A stretch of 25,875 nucleotides of DNA, taken from the NCBI GenBank assembly GCA_910583795.1, contig CAJTZQ010000030.1, positions 1 to 25,875 of the forward strand. The letters run 5' to 3'. The notes below the pieces were generated by a model. It had not been told where the DNA came from. It saw only the letters and a list, made by a program, of their open reading frames with translations, and did no database searches. Numbering within the stretch: the first letter of the stretch is position 1; each line of letters opens with the position of its first letter. Positions 6,581 through 16,302 of the stretch are shown here, one piece after another. Position numbers and translations under genes: made by a program. The DNA comes from an uncultured Muribaculaceae bacterium (GTDB lineage Bacteria; Bacteroidota; Bacteroidia; Bacteroidales; Muribaculaceae).

Positions 6581-8572
6581 ATGAAATCTCCGTTATCCCT
6601 AACTATTGGAGCTTTATTGCTTGCAGGCATCATGCCGGCAGGCTTATCAGCCAAGAAGGCGGAAGTGGCTTCCCCTTCCGGCAACATCTCCGTGACCATT
6701 GAAGACGGCAACAATGGCAACCTGATGTTTTCCGTCTCTTCCAACGGAAAGCAGCTTCTTCTCCCCTCACGGATCGGAATGGAGTTTGAAGGCGCCAAGA
6801 AAACACAAAAGATCAAGTCTTCAAAAGTAATCAAGAATATAAAGGAGGATGTAAACGCCCCTTTCTACCGTAATCCGAAATTTTCTACAACAAGCAACGA
6901 GCTTACCCTCCGTCTTGAGGACGGCAACAGCGTTACATTCCGCGTGTTTGACGACGGGGTCGCTTACCGTTTCAGCACCGACGGGAAATCGGGCAATATT
7001 ATAAATAATGAGACCGCTATTTATAATGTGGCGGGCGATCCCAAAGTATACCTTCCCCACTCCACAAATCCGAAGAAACCGGAGGCGATGGCTTTCCAGA
7101 ATTTTTACACGGTGACACCGATGAGCAGTGCCTCGCCGCTGCTTGCCTTCCTGCCGGTGACAGTGGACTATGACAACGGACTCAAGATGACAATGATGGA
7201 ATCCGACCTTGAGGCGTATCCGGGAATGTTTGTGGAAGCTGACTCCACCACCAACTCTCTGAAGGGCGTCTTCGCAAAATATCCCTCTTCCACCGATTTC
7301 TATCCCTGGCGAAAACAGGAATACGTGACCGGGACTGAGAAATATATCGCAAAGAGCGAAAGGAAACGGAATTTTCCGTGGAGAATCATGGCGATCACGA
7401 CAGACGACACCCAAATGCCGGTGAACAACCTTGTGTATGCACTTGCATCACCCTCTCGAGTAGCCGACACATCATGGATCAAACCGGGACAGTCAGCCTG
7501 GGAATGGTGGAACGACTGGGGTCTGCGTCAGGTTCCCTTCAAGGCAGGTATCAACAACGAGACATATAAATATTTTATCGATTTCGCTGCCGACAACGGT
7601 ATTGAATATGTGGTGCTCGACGAAGGATGGTATGACCCTAAGAGCGGCGACATGCTGACAACCATTCCCGAGATAGACCTTCCGATGTTGATCGACTATG
7701 CCAACAAGAAGGGCGTAGGGCTTTGGCTATGGACGGTCTTCAACGTGCTCGACAACCAACTTGAAGAAGCTTGCAAGAAATATAGCGACATGGGTATCAA
7801 GGGATTCAAGGTGGACTTTCTCGACCGCGACGACCAGACCGGTGTAGAGATGACCTACAGGATCTGCGACGCCACCGCAAAGAACAATCTCATGCTCGAC
7901 CTTCACGGTTTCTATAAGCCGACAGGTCTGAACAGGACTTATCCGAACGTCGTGAACTTCGAGAGTGTGTTCGGTATGGAGGAGATGAAATGGAGCGACC
8001 CATCGGTAGACATGCCGGAGTATGACGTGACATTCCCCTATATCCGCATGATGTGCGGACCGGTGGATTTCACACCCGGCGCTATGCGCAACGCCACAAA
8101 ATCTGACTGGAAAGCGATGTATTCCAATCCTTTCAGCCAGGGGACACGTGCGCATCAGGTGGCAAACTATATCGTGCAGGACTCCCCCTTCACGATGCTT
8201 GCAGACAATCCCACAAGTTATATGGAAAATCAGGAGTGTACTGATTTCATCACGGCAATTCCCACCGTCTTCGAGGAGACCAAAGTGATCGACGGAAAGA
8301 TGGGTGAATATATAGTGACATTAAGACAGACAGGTAATTGTTGGTTCGTAGGGGGTCAAACTGATTGGAATCCGCGCGACTATGAACTCGACTTCTCATT
8401 CCTCCCATCAGCAGAAAAGTTCAAGGTTACGTTGCTAAAAGACGGAGTGAATGCAGGGAAGCAGGCGCAGGATTATGTGGTTGAGACTTTCGAGGTAAAT
8501 TCCGGCACCAAGAAACTCATCCACATGGCGCCGGGCGGCGGCTTCGCAGTCAGGATTGACCCCCAACTTTAA
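6581..8572 (+). CDS. GH97 alpha-glycoside hydrolase, probably retaining alpha-galactosidase type
   Basis: A 663-residue periplasmic enzyme with signal peptide 1-24 (cut near LSA-KK), N-terminal beta-sandwich (about 28-270), (beta/alpha)8 barrel (about 290-560, including VLDEGWYDP) and a C-terminal beta domain. Length and layout match GH97. The motif VDFLDRDDQ at 411-419 places Asp412 and Asp415 where, as I recall, the retaining branch (B. thetaiotaomicron BT1871, 662 residues) has its Asp nucleophile; inverting SusB-type enzymes use glutamates elsewhere. Glu461, Glu467 and Glu468 (FESVFGMEE) are candidates for the acid/base. The retaining, alpha-galactosidase reading is therefore favoured but not proven, and alpha-glucosidase activity stays possible. 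First gene of the plus arm; next gene 155 bp on. Confidence 0.92.
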   Translation: MKSPLSLTIGALLLAGIMPAGLSAKKAEVASPSGNISVTIEDGNNGNLMFSVSSNGKQLLLPSRIGMEFEGAKKTQKIKSSKVIKNIKEDVNAPFYRNPKFSTTSNELTLRLEDGNSVTFRVFDDGVAYRFSTDGKSGNIINNETAIYNVAGDPKVYLPHSTNPKKPEAMAFQNFYTVTPMSSASPLLAFLPVTVDYDNGLKMTMMESDLEAYPGMFVEADSTTNSLKGVFAKYPSSTDFYPWRKQEYVTGTEKYIAKSERKRNFPWRIMAITTDDTQMPVNNLVYALASPSRVADTSWIKPGQSAWEWWNDWGLRQVPFKAGINNETYKYFIDFAADNGIEYVVLDEGWYDPKSGDMLTTIPEIDLPMLIDYANKKGVGLWLWTVFNVLDNQLEEACKKYSDMGIKGFKVDFLDRDDQTGVEMTYRICDATAKNNLMLDLHGFYKPTGLNRTYPNVVNFESVFGMEEMKWSDPSVDMPEYDVTFPYIRMMCGPVDFTPGAMRNATKSDWKAMYSNPFSQGTRAHQVANYIVQDSPFTMLADNPTSYMENQECTDFITAIPTVFEETKVIDGKMGEYIVTLRQTGNCWFVGGQTDWNPRDYELDFSFLPSAEKFKVTLLKDGVNAGKQAQDYVVETFEVNSGTKKLIHMAPGGGFAVRIDPQL

Positions 8573-8578
8573 ATAATT

Positions 8579-8599
8579 TTGAATGTTGAATTTTGAATT
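8579..8599. repeat. Short 7-bp array TTGAATG-TTGAATT-TTGAATT after GH97
   Basis: Three phased heptamers begin 6 bp after the GH97 stop. The same units occur across the leuC stop codon (19889-19916), so one repeat family has spread to two unrelated gene ends. Confidence 0.8.
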
Positions 8600-8636
8600 T
8601 TTTCTCTTCCGATTTATAAGGCTTTGCTTATAATTT

Positions 8637-8719
8637 CTTATAGCTCTTATAAGACTTATAATTCTTATAAGACTTATGGCTCTTTCAATTTTCAACTCTT
8701 CACTCTTGACTCTTAAACC
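8637..8719. repeat. 9-bp array (CTTATAAGA type) followed by 7-bp array (TTCACTC type)
   Basis: CTTAT recurs every 9 bp from 8637 through 8673, with CTTTC next at 8682: CTTATAGCT, CTTATAAGA, CTTATAATT, CTTATAAGA, CTTATGGCT, CTTTCAATT. From 8685 the phasing becomes 7 bp: TCAATTT, TCAACTC, TTCACTC, TTGACTC, TTAAACC. The array ends 8 bp before the GH43 start codon. The same 9-bp family forms the palindrome between cimA and leuB. Confidence 0.85.
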
Positions 8720-8727
8720 TCTACCTA

Positions 8728-11136
8728 ATGAAACGATTCCTAACTCTCACAATACTTACAGCTTCGATGGCTGCATCCGCTTTGGCGGATGTGGCTTTCG
8801 ACGCTCCGGGGGCTCTTAATCCCGTGATACCCGGATATTTCGCCGACCCTACTCTTAAGAAGTTCGGCGACACATACTACGTCTATGCCACGACCGACGG
8901 CAGCGGCGCAGGGTTCGGTCCCGCTCAACTCTGGCAGAGCAAGGATCTGCAAAACTGGACGCTAATGCCGATGAACTGGCCGGACAGCCACTGGATATGG
9001 GCGCCCGACGTGATGCATAACACCAACGACGGGAAGTATTATTACGTGTATTGCCAACCCTGTCAGATCCATGTGGGTGTCAGCGAGACTCCTCGCGGTC
9101 CATGGAAAAATATCCTCGGCGAAAGCGAGGCTGTGCTCGTGCCCGACCGTTTCGTGAAGAACGCCATCACCCTCGACGGTCAGACATTCGTGGATGACGA
9201 CGGCTCCATATATATGTACTGGGGCACCTGGGGAATCTATGACGGATTCGGATGCGGCGCCGGAAAACTTACCCCCGACATGAAAGGGTTTACCGAAACC
9301 CGCCTGATACCTAACACTGAGGCAACCGATTTCTTCGAGGCACCCTTTGTGCTGAAGAAAAACGGGAAGTACTACTTCATGTATTCTTCCGGATCTTGCC
9401 ACGACCATACTTACCGCGTGCAGTATGCCACGAGCGACAAGCCGCTCGGTCCTTATAAATATGAAGGTTGCATATTGGAAACCAACTCTGACGGCACAAT
9501 CCATGGTCCCGGACATCACAGCGTGTTGCAGGAAGGTAATGACTATTACATCGTATACCACCGTCATGATAACCCGCACTCCAACAGAGGATTCCACCGT
9601 CAGGTCTGCATCGATAAACTCGAATTTGACAAAAACGGAAAGATTCTTCCGGTGAAGGCGAGCCACGAGGGTGTGAAATTCAATATCAAGCCCTCTGTAT
9701 CTTCCAAGAATCTCGCACTCTGCAAACCGGTGAAGGCATCCTCCTATTACGACGGGAATTTCAAACCGGAATATGCCGTAGACGATAACAACGGCACTCT
9801 CTGGCGTCCCGCCGGAATGGGGCAGGAATGGATAGAGATAGACCTGGGGGAGAACAAGAATATCCGCACGATCTGGACCCAATGGGAATATGGCACCCAG
9901 TTCTACCAGTACCTCATCGAGACATCGGCCGACGGTGAGAACTGGAACGTATTCGCCGACAAGCGCGACAACCGTCTTGCAGGAAGCCCCATGGTAGATT
10001 TCGGAAACACCGACGCACGCTACGTGCGAATAACCTCCACAGGTGGTGAAAAACGCGGTTTCAACGGAGCACTCTGGAATGTGAAGGTATTTGACAAGAT
10101 CGAAGACAGCTGTCCGCAGCAGTGGATCGGACTGAACGGTCTCGACTGGAACGGCAGGGAATGGAAAAACTCCCGCGGACAATTGGGCGGAGCTTTCCGA
10201 CTTGTGAAAGGACATGTCGATTCAAAGAGAATAGCCGGCAAGGATGCAATCGTTCTCGCCCCGAACACCGAGCTCGTATTTGAAAACGAACTCATCAACC
10301 CGAAACGCAAGCATACCCTGTCAGCCCTCTCGTTCGACGGCAAGGAATGGAATCCGGCTCAACTTTATAAACCGGAATCAAACGGAAAACTGTCGATCAA
10401 GACAGGCAAAACCCCTCTCACCCTGACAAATTTCCGCTACTATAACTGGGAACTTACCGACGCCGAGAAAGAATTTGACGCCATGAATCCCCTACGCAGT
10501 GACGCTGTCGCCGCACGCGAGAACAAAGGTGTGATCGTAGACATCAACGCCGACCTATTCAATACGGGTGACACGGTGGGCTACCTACCCAACGGCGGTA
10601 TCGGCGGATATTTCGAGGCTCTGGAGACTCCAGGCATAATCGAGGAAGTGAATGGTAAAAAAGCTATCCGTTTCGACGGAAAGACTTCCTATCGTTCGAG
10701 TTTCCCGCTCCCGTCGACAATGCTCAACAACACTCCCTACACGCTCGAAGCCGTGATCCTGAATCCAGAGATTGCAGAAAACGAGTGTTACGCCGACTTC
10801 ACAACATCTCATGACGAACTTGAAAAGATCATGGGAGTGAACGGCACGGAACCGCGTTGCGGAGTGATGAACCATTACGGATGGTATGAAGATGCCGGAT
10901 GGAAAGACGTGAAAGGATTGGAAGGTGAATGGCAGCATATCTATATATGCTTCGACGGCAGGATCGAGAAAGTCTATATCAACGGAAAGCTCGTGAGCGA
11001 GAAAGACATCCAGCTGCTTGTGAAACCGTCGCAATTCGTGACCCTCGGCAGGAATGCCGAGAATGAATGGCCTTTCTCCGGATATATCCACTCGCTGAAG
11101 CTTTCTGACGAATTCATTCCGCTTGATAAGCTATAA
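8728..11136 (+). CDS. GH43 family glycosidase with CBM32-like and LamG-like modules
   Basis: An 802-residue secreted enzyme. After the signal peptide (1-20, SALA-DV) comes a five-bladed GH43 propeller (about 28-315). The catalytic triad is visible: base Asp40 in YFADPT, modulator Asp150 in ITLDG, and acid Glu204 in FFEAPF; GPGHHS at 260-265 carries the usual propeller histidine. Next is an F5/8 type C (CBM32-like) module (about 325-456, NLALCKPVKASSYY to GALWNVKVF), a linker domain, and a LamG-like sandwich (about 605-795, VYINGKLVSE). GH43 covers arabinofuranosidases, xylosidases and galactosidases; I cannot fix the subfamily. Between GH97 and GH127 in one operon, an exo-acting arabinose or galactose activity is most likely. 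The gap to the next gene is 41 bp. Confidence 0.9.
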   Translation: MKRFLTLTILTASMAASALADVAFDAPGALNPVIPGYFADPTLKKFGDTYYVYATTDGSGAGFGPAQLWQSKDLQNWTLMPMNWPDSHWIWAPDVMHNTNDGKYYYVYCQPCQIHVGVSETPRGPWKNILGESEAVLVPDRFVKNAITLDGQTFVDDDGSIYMYWGTWGIYDGFGCGAGKLTPDMKGFTETRLIPNTEATDFFEAPFVLKKNGKYYFMYSSGSCHDHTYRVQYATSDKPLGPYKYEGCILETNSDGTIHGPGHHSVLQEGNDYYIVYHRHDNPHSNRGFHRQVCIDKLEFDKNGKILPVKASHEGVKFNIKPSVSSKNLALCKPVKASSYYDGNFKPEYAVDDNNGTLWRPAGMGQEWIEIDLGENKNIRTIWTQWEYGTQFYQYLIETSADGENWNVFADKRDNRLAGSPMVDFGNTDARYVRITSTGGEKRGFNGALWNVKVFDKIEDSCPQQWIGLNGLDWNGREWKNSRGQLGGAFRLVKGHVDSKRIAGKDAIVLAPNTELVFENELINPKRKHTLSALSFDGKEWNPAQLYKPESNGKLSIKTGKTPLTLTNFRYYNWELTDAEKEFDAMNPLRSDAVAARENKGVIVDINADLFNTGDTVGYLPNGGIGGYFEALETPGIIEEVNGKKAIRFDGKTSYRSSFPLPSTMLNNTPYTLEAVILNPEIAENECYADFTTSHDELEKIMGVNGTEPRCGVMNHYGWYEDAGWKDVKGLEGEWQHIYICFDGRIEKVYINGKLVSEKDIQLLVKPSQFVTLGRNAENEWPFSGYIHSLKLSDEFIPLDKL

Positions 11137-11177
11137 ATCTTATAATTACTCAGACAACCACAACTAACTATAATATT

Positions 11178-13592
11178 ATGAAGAAACTTTTAGTGGCGTC
11201 TATGATAGCCTCCCTGGCTATCCCGGCTATGGCGAAATCTCCCGCCAAAGCCTCACACCATGGCTACCCGATCGACCCGGTGCCGTTCACGTCTGTGAAG
11301 GTGACCGACGACTTCTGGGGTCAGCGGCTAAAGGCAAGCCGCGAAGTGACCATACCTCTCGCTTTCAGCAAATGTGAGGAGACAGGTCGTTATGAAAATT
11401 TCGTAAAGGCGGCACACCCGTCAGACACTATCCATGTCGGAGGTCTCGCTTTTGACGACACCGACGTGTATAAGACTATCGAGGGTGCAAGCTATCTTCT
11501 TCAGACTTATCCCGACAAACGTCTGGAGAACTACATCGACAGCGTGCTCGTGATTGTAGCGGCAGCCCAGGAACCTGACGGCTATCTCTATACTTCCCGC
11601 ACAATGAACCCTAAGCATCCGCACGAGTGGGCAGGTTCAAAGCGCTGGGAGATGGTGGAAGACCTCAGCCATGAGTTCTACAACTTAGGGCACATGGTGG
11701 AAGGCGCGATAGCACACTATCAGGCAACAGGAAAACGTAACTTCCTCGACATCGCCATGAAATATGCAGACTGCGTATGCCGCGAGATCGGCGACGGTCC
11801 GGGGCAGGTGGCACGCGTGCCGGGTCATCAGATCGCCGAGATGGCTCTCGCTAAACTTTATCTCGTGACAGGCGACAAGAAATATCTCGACCAGGCAAAG
11901 TATTTCCTCGACAAGCGCGGCTACACATCACGCACCGATGAATACAGCCAGGCTCACAAGCCCGTAATCGAACAGGACGAGGCTGTAGGCCATGCTGTAC
12001 GCGCAGCATATATGTATGCTGGTATGGCTGACGTCGCAGCCCTCACAGGCGATTCGGCTTATATCAAGGCTATCGACAAAATCTGGGACAACATTGTCGG
12101 CAAGAAGTATTACATCACAGGCGGTATCGGCGCGACAAGCAACGGCGAGGCGTTCGGCAAGAACTATGAGCTTCCCAACATGTCGGCTTATTGCGAGACC
12201 TGTGCCGCCATCGGCAACGTCTACGTGAACCACCGTCTCTTCCTTCTCCACGGCGATTCTAAATATTACGACGTGGTGGAGCGCACTCTCTATAACGGAC
12301 TTATCTCAGGCGTGGCTCTCGACGGCGGAAGCTTCTTCTACCCCAACCCGCTCGAAAGCATGGGTCAGCACCAGCGTCAGCCCTGGTTCGGTTGCGCTTG
12401 CTGCCCGTCGAACATCGCGCGCTTCATCCCCTCTCTTCCCGGGTATGTCTATGCCACCAAGGGTGACGATGTTTACGTGAACCTCTTCATGAGCAATACA
12501 GGCAATCTCAAGGTGAATGGTAAAGACGTTGTTCTCAGCCAGCAGACAAATTATCCCTGGAACGGCAACATAGCGGTGACAGTCGACAAGAACAAGGCAG
12601 GCAAATTCGATCTCAAGCTCCGCATCCCCGGATGGGTTCAGAACAAGCCTGTTCCAAGCGACCTTTATGCCTACAACGACGGCAAGCGTCTCGGTTATAC
12701 AGTGACGGTGAACGGAAAACCGGCTCAGGGCACAGTGACCGCAGACGGCTATTATACTATCGACCGCAACTGGAAGAAGGGCGACAAGGTGGAACTTCAC
12801 CTTGACATGGAGCCTCGCACAGTCAAGGCAAACAACAAGGTTGAGGCAGACCGTGGCAGAATCGCAGTGGAAAGAGGTCCTATCGTATATTGCGCGGAAT
12901 GGCCTGACAACAACTTCGACGTTCTCAGCATCTTCGTCAACCAGAAACCGCAGTTTACTGTAACTGAGAAGCCTGAACTTCTTGAAGGTATCGTTGAGCT
13001 CACCACCGACGGGCAGGTGCTCAGCTATGACGACAAAGGAAGACTTCAGGCAAAAGACGTGAAGCTCAACCTTATCCCCTACTACGCATGGAACCATCGC
13101 GGAAGAGGCAACATGGCTGTATGGCTACCTCAGGAACTCAGTGCATCGCGTCCTGTAATGCCACCGACATTGGCATCGCAAAGCAAGGTGACCACTTCTT
13201 CAGATATGAGCTCCATCTCTTCTCTCAACGACCGCCTCGTTCCGAAAGATGAAAACGACCGTTCCGTGCCTTACACACACTGGTGGCCGAAACAAGGCAC
13301 TACAGAATGGGTGGCTTACGAAATGCCTAAAGCTGAAACAGTGCAGAGCGCAACGGTCTACTGGTATGACGACGGTCCCTGGGGCGGATGCCGCGTGCCT
13401 AAAAGCTGGAAACTCTATTATAAAGATGAAGCGGGCAACTGGCAGCCTGTGACCGGCGCCGACAAATACGGCACAGCGAAAGGGTCAGCCAACACAGTTA
13501 ACTTCGACCCGGTTAAGACAAAGGCTATGAAGCTCGAAGTAGTTCTTCCCGACGACAACTCGGCAGGCATCTTCGAATGGCAGCTTGACTGA
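11178..13592 (+). CDS. GH127 beta-L-arabinofuranosidase, secreted
   Basis: An 804-residue relative of the minus-strand GH127. Signal peptide 1-19 (AMA-KS), without a lipobox, so it is probably soluble and periplasmic. Key residues: Glu324 in GEAF (acid/base), Glu340 and Cys342 in CETC, Cys408 and Cys409 in GCACCP (Cys408 nucleophile, Zn site). A C-terminal F5/8-like module spans about 670-804 (WWPKQGTTEWVAYEM to GIFEWQLD). Having one soluble and one lipid-anchored GH127 suggests two related beta-L-Araf linkages or two compartments. Last gene of the plus arm, followed 12 bp later by a strong hairpin terminator. Confidence 0.93.
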   Translation: MKKLLVASMIASLAIPAMAKSPAKASHHGYPIDPVPFTSVKVTDDFWGQRLKASREVTIPLAFSKCEETGRYENFVKAAHPSDTIHVGGLAFDDTDVYKTIEGASYLLQTYPDKRLENYIDSVLVIVAAAQEPDGYLYTSRTMNPKHPHEWAGSKRWEMVEDLSHEFYNLGHMVEGAIAHYQATGKRNFLDIAMKYADCVCREIGDGPGQVARVPGHQIAEMALAKLYLVTGDKKYLDQAKYFLDKRGYTSRTDEYSQAHKPVIEQDEAVGHAVRAAYMYAGMADVAALTGDSAYIKAIDKIWDNIVGKKYYITGGIGATSNGEAFGKNYELPNMSAYCETCAAIGNVYVNHRLFLLHGDSKYYDVVERTLYNGLISGVALDGGSFFYPNPLESMGQHQRQPWFGCACCPSNIARFIPSLPGYVYATKGDDVYVNLFMSNTGNLKVNGKDVVLSQQTNYPWNGNIAVTVDKNKAGKFDLKLRIPGWVQNKPVPSDLYAYNDGKRLGYTVTVNGKPAQGTVTADGYYTIDRNWKKGDKVELHLDMEPRTVKANNKVEADRGRIAVERGPIVYCAEWPDNNFDVLSIFVNQKPQFTVTEKPELLEGIVELTTDGQVLSYDDKGRLQAKDVKLNLIPYYAWNHRGRGNMAVWLPQELSASRPVMPPTLASQSKVTTSSDMSSISSLNDRLVPKDENDRSVPYTHWWPKQGTTEWVAYEMPKAETVQSATVYWYDDGPWGGCRVPKSWKLYYKDEAGNWQPVTGADKYGTAKGSANTVNFDPVKTKAMKLEVVLPDDNSAGIFEWQLD

Positions 13593-13604
13593 TAGTCGAC
13601 ATAT

Positions 13605-13644
13605 AAAAAAACTGCATGCAGAAAAATCTGCATGCAGTTTTTTT
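13605..13644. terminator. Bidirectional terminator between GH127 and the porin gene
   Basis: A perfect 17-bp stem, AAAAAAACTGCATGCAG (13605-13621), with a 6-nt loop and its complement ending in seven T (13638-13644). The A-run on the other side makes it work on both strands for two convergent genes. Confidence 0.9.
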
Positions 13645-13683
13645 ATGGTCTTTGGTCAGGGGGCTTATGTTAGAAACCATTCA

Positions 13684-14925
13684 TCAGAAGATCGGCATCT
13701 GCCATATAAAACCTATGGAGAGAGCGTTGGTGCAGTAGTCCTTGTTGCCTAACGCCTTGGCACGGTCGGTATAATTGAACGATCGCCCGATATATGCTGC
13801 GTAGAAATGGAGCGAGCGGTCTTTAAACGGATAATACTCTATCCCTCCAAGATATCCCCAGGAATTGCAATATGTGCCCTTTTCAAGACCATCGTGGCTC
13901 TTATAAATGCCCGAATAGTCATAGATTGCCTTGGCAAACACATTCCATGCCGGATGAAAACGGTAATGGAGATGGAATATCGCCGACAAATAATCAACAT
14001 TGGTCGTATTGTATTCAGCGCCGTTCGGTTGTACCATTTTTGTCACAAGCCCCATACGGTCTACAGCCTGGCGGGTGTAGGCACAATCGAGAAAAGCCCC
14101 GAAATTGTCGGTGAAATTAAACTCGTTACCGACAGCGAAATATGTAAGGTTTTTCCCTTTGGTCTCATTCATGAGAGATGCCGACCATTTAGCCTTGTAG
14201 AACTTACCGAAGCTGGCGTTCCAGTTGAGGGTGTAAAGGAGAGGCATCTTCGATTTCTCCCAGGCACCATACATCGCTTCCGACTTACCCACGAGAGAGT
14301 TGAGCACCTGGAATTGCAACTGCTGAGAGGGGGTGAAGTTGTAAGCCACACGCACGCCGGTCATGAAATTGCTCATATATTCCGTGATGGCGGAATTTTC
14401 GAGCACTTCAATTGGATTGAGGTTGAAATCTATGCCACCGTATGCAGCACACTGCTTGCCAAGGAAGAACTGCCATTTGCCGAGGGTTATGCCTATCATG
14501 GCATAGTCGATGCTGCCAAGCACGTTGTCGCGATAACCGGCAGGATCGTCCCCTTTGTTGAGACGCTGACGATAGCGATAACTTAGCCAGTCGTTGATCT
14601 GTCCGGTCATCTCTATGCGAAGCTGCTTCATACGGAATTTCCCTTCATCGAAGGTGTTGCCCCTCCAAAGGGTGTAGAAATCACCCTGCATGTTTAAATA
14701 AAGATTGAATGCATCGGTCTTCTTCTGAATTTTAGTGACCTCCTCAAACAGACTTTTCTCTTCATCACCGTCATAGACAGTATTTGAACCGGCAGAATCC
14801 GGCGTAAGGACAATTTCCTCAACATCGTTCAGTTCAACACTGCAACTGTCGGGATCAGAAGGCTGCGCAACCGCCAACTGACATGATAGAAAGGCGGCAG
14901 CTGTAAAAAGATAGTAATGATTCAT
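13684..14925 (-). CDS. Outer-membrane porin of the phosphate-selective porin O/P type
   Basis: A beta-barrel protein, 413 residues from the chosen start. The frame extends 18 codons upstream to 14979, but the Met at 14923-14925 is followed directly by a clean signal peptide (MNHYYLFTAAAFLSCQLAVA-QP), so that start is preferred. After an acidic linker, alternating strands run from about residue 60 to the end, which is the aromatic ...WQMPIF typical of outer-membrane barrels. The RMKQLRIEMTG... and FFLGKQ... strands resemble Porin_O_P proteins. It lies 78 bp downstream of the Dcu transporter on the same strand; co-transcription would give an outer-membrane entry path for the same dicarboxylates. 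That role is inferred from position; phosphate or another anion remains possible. Confidence 0.75.
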   Translation of the reverse strand: MNHYYLFTAAAFLSCQLAVAQPSDPDSCSVELNDVEEIVLTPDSAGSNTVYDGDEEKSLFEEVTKIQKKTDAFNLYLNMQGDFYTLWRGNTFDEGKFRMKQLRIEMTGQINDWLSYRYRQRLNKGDDPAGYRDNVLGSIDYAMIGITLGKWQFFLGKQCAAYGGIDFNLNPIEVLENSAITEYMSNFMTGVRVAYNFTPSQQLQFQVLNSLVGKSEAMYGAWEKSKMPLLYTLNWNASFGKFYKAKWSASLMNETKGKNLTYFAVGNEFNFTDNFGAFLDCAYTRQAVDRMGLVTKMVQPNGAEYNTTNVDYLSAIFHLHYRFHPAWNVFAKAIYDYSGIYKSHDGLEKGTYCNSWGYLGGIEYYPFKDRSLHFYAAYIGRSFNYTDRAKALGNKDYCTNALSIGFIWQMPIF

Positions 14926-15003
14926 AGCACAACGAGGATTTAAGGTGAAGAGGAGTTTCCCGGCAATGCGTATATACACTTTGCCGGGAAAAAAATTACA
15001 ATA

Positions 15004-16302
15004 TCAGAACACCTGTATCAACAGAAGCCCCACGCCGATGGCAACCGTTGTCGCCACCAATCCGGGCATCATGAAAGAATGATTGAGCACATATTTGCCT
15101 ATATGGGTAGATCCCGTGCGGTCAAAGTTTATAGCCGCGACAATCGTGGGATAATTAGGGATAAAGAAATAGCCGTTGACAGCCGGGAAAAGAGCAATAA
15201 GCATCATTGGACTAATACCGAGCGCTATGCCGAGAGGCATAATCGCCCTGACAGTGGCAGCCTGGCTATAGAGAAGAATAGACATTACAAACAATGCAAG
15301 AGCGAACAGCCAAGGCATCTGCTTCACTATTCCCTCGATAGGGCCGGTGATGGCGGCAAGATTGCCGTTGATGAAAGTGTCGCCCATCCACGCGATACCG
15401 AATATGGCTATGACAGCCTGCATACCGGCGATAAAGACGCTACCTTTAGTTGGTGAAATACCGTCGGTCTTTGTAAAAATAAGGATGAGGGCACAAGTGG
15501 TGAGCATCAGTATCTCTATGATAGCCGGCATCCCTACAGCAGTGCCGTCGAAAGAAGGACGCATGGAAGGTATGGAACCGAAAAAGACTATCAATACAGT
15601 TGCCACCAGAAACAGTATAACCGACAGTTTGGCTTTCCCAAGATTTTTCACCCTATTGACAGGTTTGGAATTTTCTTCAATCATTCCTTCCTTGACACGA
15701 CGCTGATATTCTGGATCGTCTACCAGCTCCTTTCCTACCCTCTTGGAGAAAAACGCTCCGACCAGCACACCGACTATCGTGGCGGGAATAGTTATCTTCA
15801 GGATATCGAACAAAGAAATCCCCGCAGCAGTCAGCATACCTAAAAGCGCGACAGTAGCGGCAGAGATAGGACTGGCTGTTATTGCCTGTTGCGAAGCGAT
15901 CACCGCTATGCCAAGCGGACGCTCGGGACGTATCTTGGTTTCTCTCGCCACCTCGGCTATGACCGGAAGCACCGAATATGCCACATGGCCTGTGCCGGCA
16001 ACCAAAGTGAAAAGATAAGTGACAAGCGGGCTGACGATAGTGACCTGTGAAGGATGCTTCCGAAGCATCTTCTCAGCGAGACCCACAAGATAATCAAGAC
16101 CTCCGGCAGCCTGCATTGCAGCGGCAGCGGAGATGACAGCAGCAATCATCAACATCACATCTATAGGGGGGGATGTAGGTTCGAGACCGAACACGAAGAC
16201 AAGCACAGCCATGCCTGCCCCACCCATGACACCGAGCCCGATGCCACCCAGACGCGCGCCAACGATAATAGCTGCCAAAACAAATAATAGTTGTAATATC
16301 AT
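15004..16302 (-). CDS. dcuB: Anaerobic C4-dicarboxylate antiporter, DcuA/DcuB family
   Basis: A 432-residue inner-membrane protein with about 10-12 hydrophobic segments. It exchanges aspartate, fumarate or malate for succinate during anaerobic growth. N-terminal motifs match the family: GARLGGIGLGVMGG (15-28), AAMQAAGGLDYLV (61-73), GTGHVAYSVLPVIAEVA (103-119) and IASQQAITASPISAATVA (135-152). The stretch VLVFVFGLEPTSPPIDVML and the GTGH sequence are closer to E. coli DcuB than to DcuA, which has GTGN; length fits both. Divergent from aspA, which produces the fumarate substrate. The assignment to DcuB rather than DcuA is moderate, to the family very strong. Confidence 0.92.
   Translation of the reverse strand: MILQLLFVLAAIIVGARLGGIGLGVMGGAGMAVLVFVFGLEPTSPPIDVMLMIAAVISAAAAMQAAGGLDYLVGLAEKMLRKHPSQVTIVSPLVTYLFTLVAGTGHVAYSVLPVIAEVARETKIRPERPLGIAVIASQQAITASPISAATVALLGMLTAAGISLFDILKITIPATIVGVLVGAFFSKRVGKELVDDPEYQRRVKEGMIEENSKPVNRVKNLGKAKLSVILFLVATVLIVFFGSIPSMRPSFDGTAVGMPAIIEILMLTTCALILIFTKTDGISPTKGSVFIAGMQAVIAIFGIAWMGDTFINGNLAAITGPIEGIVKQMPWLFALALFVMSILLYSQAATVRAIMPLGIALGISPMMLIALFPAVNGYFFIPNYPTIVAAINFDRTGSTHIGKYVLNHSFMMPGLVATTVAIGVGLLLIQVF

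Noticed and set aside
14926..14979. Upstream start for the porin
   Set aside because: The extra 18 residues precede an otherwise well-formed signal peptide that begins at the Met encoded at 14923-14925.
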